Positions 60,395 through 64,000 of a DNA stretch of 64,000 nt are shown piece after piece; within the stretch, counting starts at the first letter, position 1; the number at the start of each line of letters is the position of its first letter. The position numbers and the translations under genes are program-made. The DNA is from Paenibacillus_V sp046244365 (GTDB lineage: Bacteria > Bacillota > Bacilli > Paenibacillales > NBRC-103111): assembly GCF_046244365.1 (NCBI RefSeq), contig NZ_CP176395.1:5456001-5520000 (forward strand), read 5' to 3'. Below the pieces are notes generated by a model, which saw nothing but the letters and a program-made list of their open reading frames with translations, did not search any database and was not told the DNA's origin.

Positions 60395-61495
60395 TCACGC
60401 CCGCCACTTGAAAAAGCGGCTTCCGATCGCGAAAGCAACCGCTCCCCAGACAGCCATCACGCCTACGTTCAGCCAAAACCCTCCGCCTACGGGAGCCAGC
60501 CCGTATACCATGCTGTCACGTATGCCATCCGCAAAATAGGTCAGCGGCAGCACGACCGAAACCGGCTTGATAAACTCGGGCAGCATCGACAATTCGAAGA
60601 AGATGCCGCTCAAGAACATCATCACAAAGCTCAGCAGGTTTGCGATGCCGAAATAGCTTTCCATCGTTTTGCTGAGCGCCGCTATCAGAAAGCCGATCGC
60701 CGAGAACGAAACGATGCCTACCGCCAGCACGATAATCAAGGAAACGATATGGACGTGAAGCGACGCTCCGAACAGCAGCACTCCGATCAGCGCAAGAAGA
60801 ACCAGCTGGATGACCGCAAGCACGGCGCGCACCATCATATCGGCGAAGCCGAACGCCTTCGTGCTCATCGGCGAGAGCAGCAGCCTTTTCAGCAGGCCGT
60901 TTCTGCGCATTTCCACCATACCGACCATCCCGAACAGGCCGCCTTGCGAAATTGACATCGCCATCAGCCCGGTCAACAGAAAATCGATGTATTTCAGCTT
61001 ATCGCTTCCGGAGGAAACGAAAGAGGGCTCAAGGGATAATTGAGGCTTAACGCCCGCAAGATTGTAATTGGCCTGCTGCAGCACACCGCCCATGATCCCG
61101 TTAAGCGCTTGAAACAGCGTAGAGTTTTCCTTTTCCTTATTCAGGACGAGCTCTATCGGCTTTCCCGGATCGGCTGGAATGGCGATGAGCGCATCGACGT
61201 CTTTTGCCTTTACCCATTCTTCCGCCTGCTGCCTGTCGGCCGGCCGTTCCTCCTTCCATTCGAGTACGGGAATTTGTTTTAGCGCCGCTAGCAGTGACTG
61301 GGATAGCGCATTGTCCTGTTCCGCTACAGCCGTCACCTTCGCTTCGAAGCTGCTGTCGCTTTTGCCTAACCCGCCGAAAATCATAAGAAAGACGACAAGC
61401 AGCAGCACCGGATAAAAAATAGACCAGAACCATACCTGCTTCTCGCGAAACGTAGTCTTGAAATTCGCCTCGAACAATTTGAGCAACTGCTTCAT
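60395..61495 (-). CDS. ABC-2 type exporter permease
   Basis: 366 residues: N-terminal helix (FWSIFYPVLLLVVFLMIFGG), extracellular domain of about 130 residues and five further helices with the ABC-2 motif MRRNGLLKRLLLSPMST. ATG at 61495 with GGAGGG. Starts two bases after the ATPase stop, so coupled. Drug or natural-product exporter. Confidence 0.87.
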   Translation of the reverse strand: MKQLLKLFEANFKTTFREKQVWFWSIFYPVLLLVVFLMIFGGLGKSDSSFEAKVTAVAEQDNALSQSLLAALKQIPVLEWKEERPADRQQAEEWVKAKDVDALIAIPADPGKPIELVLNKEKENSTLFQALNGIMGGVLQQANYNLAGVKPQLSLEPSFVSSGSDKLKYIDFLLTGLMAMSISQGGLFGMVGMVEMRRNGLLKRLLLSPMSTKAFGFADMMVRAVLAVIQLVLLALIGVLLFGASLHVHIVSLIIVLAVGIVSFSAIGFLIAALSKTMESYFGIANLLSFVMMFLSGIFFELSMLPEFIKPVSVVLPLTYFADGIRDSMVYGLAPVGGGFWLNVGVMAVWGAVAFAIGSRFFKWRA

Positions 61496-61497
61496 CG

Positions 61498-62427
61498 TCA
61501 GTCCCTCCATTCTTTGCCCGTGTAGGCAATAAAAACGTCCTCAAGGCTCATATCCTTGATGGAAATTTGTTCGATGCGATCCTCCCGCTCGGATGCCCAC
61601 CGAAGCAAATGGAACAAGGATTCCTCCGGCTTCACGGTCCAGAATCGGAGATGCTCCCCATCCGCTTGCGTTCTCGTCACGGAGGGCATCGTTTCGAGCG
61701 CAGCCGTCACTTTACCGACAACCGCCTCGCCGGCAGCGAAAGCGAGCACCACTTCCCGTTCCTTCGTCAGACCGTCGATTAAATTTTTGGGCGTATCGAG
61801 AGCGATCACTCTTCCTTGGTCGACAATACAGACGCGGTCGCTCAGCTTTTCCGCTTCCTCCATATAGTGGGTGGTCAGAACCGTCGTCTTGCCCATTTCC
61901 TTCAAGGCCAGCACGATGTCCCATATGTTTCGGCGCGCTTGCGGATCGAGTCCTGTCGTGGGCTCGTCAAGAAATAAAATGTCCGGATCGTTGATCATCG
62001 CAAGGCCGATGGCGAGCCGCTGCTTTTGCCCGCCCGACAGCGCCTTCACCTTTTTGTTCCGGTGATCGCTCAAGTTTATGAGATCGATTATTTCGGAAGC
62101 CGGCCGGGATTTCTCGTATAGTGCCGCAAAAACATCCAAATTTTCATACACGCTAAGCAAATCGAACAGTGCGCTCGATTGGGGCTGCACGCCGATCACC
62201 TGCTTAATCCTCGCACCGTCCTTCTCCCAGCCGAGACCGGCTATACGGATTTCTCCCCTATCGGGCTTTTGCAGTCCTTCCACCATCTCCAGCGTCGTCG
62301 TTTTACCGGCGCCGTTAGGTCCGATGATCGTAAATACTTCGCCTTCCCCCACCGCAAAGCTGATCTCATCAACCGCGGTAACCGATCCGAACGTTTTGCG
62401 CAATCCGCTGACTTCAAGCATACGCAT
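61498..62427 (-). CDS. ABC exporter ATPase (DrrA/CcmA type)
   Basis: 309 residues. Walker A GPNGAGKTT, signature LSGGQKQR, Walker B DILFLDEPTTGLDPQ, TTHYMEEA, and a C-terminal domain ending SLEDVFIAYTGKEW as in daunorubicin-type ATPases. ATG at 62427 with GGAGGAAG upstream. First of a two-gene exporter operon. Confidence 0.9.
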   Translation of the reverse strand: MRMLEVSGLRKTFGSVTAVDEISFAVGEGEVFTIIGPNGAGKTTTLEMVEGLQKPDRGEIRIAGLGWEKDGARIKQVIGVQPQSSALFDLLSVYENLDVFAALYEKSRPASEIIDLINLSDHRNKKVKALSGGQKQRLAIGLAMINDPDILFLDEPTTGLDPQARRNIWDIVLALKEMGKTTVLTTHYMEEAEKLSDRVCIVDQGRVIALDTPKNLIDGLTKEREVVLAFAAGEAVVGKVTAALETMPSVTRTQADGEHLRFWTVKPEESLFHLLRWASEREDRIEQISIKDMSLEDVFIAYTGKEWRD

Positions 62428-62635
62428 CGTCTTCCTCCTCCATCGTACGACTGATCGTTCATTATTCGTTCCCAAAAGACTTCTACCCCTTTATTGTAGA
62501 AGACTCTTCCTGCTCTCAGAACAGCCTCCGGCCTGTAAATGATCTCCTTCCCTAGACGGATAGCGGATACAACCAAAGGTCGCATCGGATCGGCGGATCG
62601 CAAAATAATCCCTATCTTTTTAATAGGAATTGAAG

Positions 62636-62641
62636 TATAAT
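62636..62641 (+). promoter_or_regulatory. Putative -10 of the small secreted peptide gene
   Basis: TATAAT 44 bases before the ATG at 62685; -35 region is AT-rich but not consensus. Confidence 0.4.
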
Positions 62642-62684
62642 AAACGCAATAATTGAAATCGTGTACGCACAGAGGTGATGGAAC

Positions 62685-62852
62685 ATGAAGAAGCTGCTGG
62701 CTGCCGCCGTAATCGTCGGCGTGGCATCGATCGCAACGGCTTTTGCAGTAAACGGAAGCTCCGAAGAGAAGAAAGCCGAGCTGCCTACTCCACTGATCAA
62801 ATTTAACGGGGATCAGGTCATTTACGCGGACAACTTTCCCGATTGCCACTAA
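62685..62852 (+). CDS. Small secreted peptide, 55 residues
   Basis: ATG preceded by AGAGGTGAT. Signal peptide (KKLLAAAVIVGVASIATAFA) then a short polar chain (NGSSEEKKAELPTPLIKFNG) ending NFPDCH with a single Cys. Own promoter and strong terminator. Function unknown; could be a signal or surface peptide. Confidence 0.7.
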   Translation: MKKLLAAAVIVGVASIATAFAVNGSSEEKKAELPTPLIKFNGDQVIYADNFPDCH

Positions 62853-62870
62853 TCAAACTCGAAATTAATA

Positions 62871-62913
62871 AAAAGAGAAGCCCTTGTTCGAACAAGGTGC
62901 TTCTCTTTTTTTT
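62871..62913. terminator. Strong bidirectional terminator
   Basis: AAAAGAGAAGC and GCTTCTCTTTTTTTT with inner CCTTGTTCGAACAAGG, between the peptide gene and pyrE. Confidence 0.9.
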
Positions 62914-62944
62914 GATAGATTCCGTATGTGGCGCTTGTCTGTGC

Positions 62945-63589
62945 TTACTTCCCGTATTCCTGCGGATTTTCGCGCCAAGTTTGCAGCAGGGAGACTTGTC
63001 CGGCGTCGATCTTGCCGATTTTGGCCGCTACGTCAAGCAGCGCCGTGTAGTTCGAGAGCGTATCCAGCGGAATGCTCTCGGCTGCGAAGGCGTCCAATGC
63101 CTGTTTAAACTGGTAGGTGAAAATCGCCAGCACGCGCTGCACGTCGCCGCCCGCTTCGCGTACCGCCAGCGCCGCCTTAAGCGAGCTGCCGCCGGTCGAA
63201 ATGAGATCCTCGATAAGCACAACCTTCTGTCCCGGCTTCAATACGCCTTCAATCTGGTTTTGCTTTCCGTGGCCCTTTGCCTTGTCGCGGACGTAAACCA
63301 TAGGAAGGTTAAGCTTCTGGGCAACGAACGCGCCGTGAGGAATTCCGCCTGTCGCAATTCCGGCAATGACTTCGGCGTCGGGCGCCTGCTCGCGGATCAT
63401 TGCGGCAAAGCCTTCCGCTATGAGATCGCGGATTTCGGGATACGAAATCGTCAGCCGGTTGTCGCAATAAATCGGCGATTTGATGCCGGAAGTCCATGTG
63501 AACGGCTCGTTCGGGCTCAAGGCTACCGCTTCGATCTTCAGCAGCGCCTCCGCGATTTTTTCAGGCAGTTGTTGTACCGTTGTCGTCAT
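62945..63589 (-). CDS. pyrE: Orotate phosphoribosyltransferase
   Basis: 214 residues. Converts orotate and PRPP to OMP in pyrimidine synthesis. PRPP motif VVLIEDLISTGGSS (about 122-135), FTWTSGIKSPIYCDNR and YVRDKAKGHGKQNQIEG (flexible loop) are all present. One base separates it from the pyrF stop, the usual pyr operon order. Confidence 0.95.
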   Translation of the reverse strand: MTTTVQQLPEKIAEALLKIEAVALSPNEPFTWTSGIKSPIYCDNRLTISYPEIRDLIAEGFAAMIREQAPDAEVIAGIATGGIPHGAFVAQKLNLPMVYVRDKAKGHGKQNQIEGVLKPGQKVVLIEDLISTGGSSLKAALAVREAGGDVQRVLAIFTYQFKQALDAFAAESIPLDTLSNYTALLDVAAKIGKIDAGQVSLLQTWRENPQEYGK

Positions 63590-63590
63590 A

Positions 63591-64000
63591 TTAAACCAGC
63601 TCCTCTAAAATGGATTCAAGCGCCTCGCGCGGACTTGGCGCGGCGGTAATCGGACGGCCGATTACAATGTAATCGGTCCCTTGAGCAAAAGCTTCCTTAG
63701 GCGTCATCACGCGCGATTGGTCGCCGATAGCCGCCGATGCAGGTCGGATCCCCGGCGTAACCGTGACGAACGAGGCGCCGATCTCTTGCTTGATACGCAC
63801 CACCTCGTGCGGGGAAGCAACAACGCCATGCAGCCCTGCTTCGCGGGTGAGACGCGCATAACGCAGCACGGCATCCTCTACGGAACCGGCTATGCCGATT
63901 TCCTCGTTCAGCATCGGCTGGCTTGTGCTCGTCAGCTGGGTGACGCCGATGACGATCGGCCGCTTGGCGCCGCTCGCGAGTCCCTTGTCCACACCCTCAA
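63591..64000 (-). CDS. pyrF: Orotidine 5'-phosphate decarboxylase, C-terminal part
   Basis: The frame is open to the right edge (136 codons plus stop shown). VTVTPGIRPASAAIGDQSRV and DYIVIGRPITAAPSPREALE are the C-terminal phosphate-binding motifs of the PyrF barrel. Decarboxylates OMP to UMP, the step after PyrE. Confidence 0.93.
   Translation of the reverse strand, partial: EGVDKGLASGAKRPIVIGVTQLTSTSQPMLNEEIGIAGSVEDAVLRYARLTREAGLHGVVASPHEVVRIKQEIGASFVTVTPGIRPASAAIGDQSRVMTPKEAFAQGTDYIVIGRPITAAPSPREALESILEELV

Overview
The window looks like chromosomal DNA of an endospore-forming member of the Paenibacillaceae (Paenibacillus/Cohnella type). The support is a near-textbook CwlJ spore cortex hydrolase, several small conserved Bacilli families (DUF1054/YktB, DUF1292/YrzB, DUF1885, DUF3055), SLH and copper-amine-oxidase-N secreted proteins, strong AGGAGG-type ribosome binding sites, frequent GTG/TTG starts and a moderately high GC content. 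There is no prophage, insertion sequence or CRISPR array.

Layout. 1-5.8 kb (minus): a five-gene sugar-acid operon: LacI regulator, LarA-type nickel racemase/epimerase homolog, gluconokinase, SDR oxidoreductase and 6-phosphogluconate dehydrogenase (cut by the window edge). 6.8-12.2 kb: a three-gene ABC-2 exporter divergent from a HisKA_3 kinase and LuxR-type regulator, resembling antibiotic-sensing resistance modules such as LnrJK/LnrLMN, with a nested palindrome between them. 12.2-20.2 kb: YktB, a secreted repeat protein, an OmpR/EnvZ-type two-component system, TetR plus SDR with a perfect palindrome between them, and two MFS carriers. 20.4-30.2 kb: arginine decarboxylase SpeA and many small housekeeping or hypothetical genes, a membrane alpha/beta hydrolase, a diguanylate-cyclase-like protein, an MBL hydrolase and a CBS protein. 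30.2-32.9 kb: GT2, DUF2304, SMR-like and GT39 genes, probably a lipid-linked sugar decoration module. 33-38 kb: a chemoreceptor, a PqqD-like/M50 metalloprotease, a tiny Trp/Cys-rich peptide ORF, an HD-GYP protein and an amidase. 38-48 kb: esterase, CwlJ, a small secreted protein that apparently starts at ATT, four tRNAs, a frameshifted NhaC-type antiporter, AraC, SLH/PrcB-like protein, aldo-keto reductase, YutG and a TPR-like protein. 48.5-58.6 kb (minus): a six-gene operon with two ABC ATPases, an adaptor lipoprotein, a 992-residue FtsX-type permease carrying a Gly-Gly-Gln tract, a solute-binding lipoprotein and a large secreted protein. 58.8-64 kb: ankyrin protein, GNAT, a second ABC-2 exporter, a 55-residue secreted peptide, and pyrE/pyrF.

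How the genes work together. In the first operon the products can be ordered as ketouronate or ketogluconate to aldonate (SDR), C2-epimerisation of the aldonate (LarA homolog), 6-phosphorylation (GntK) and oxidative decarboxylation to ribulose 5-phosphate (Gnd). This would be a dehydratase-free way of sending hexuronate-derived mannonate into the pentose phosphate pathway; it is an inference from family and context. The most novel-looking loci are the tiny peptide beside the PqqD/M50 protease and HD-GYP protein (36 kb), the two-ATPase MacAB-like operon with an AbrB-fused ATPase (48.5-58.6 kb), and a dispersed intergenic repeat with three copies.
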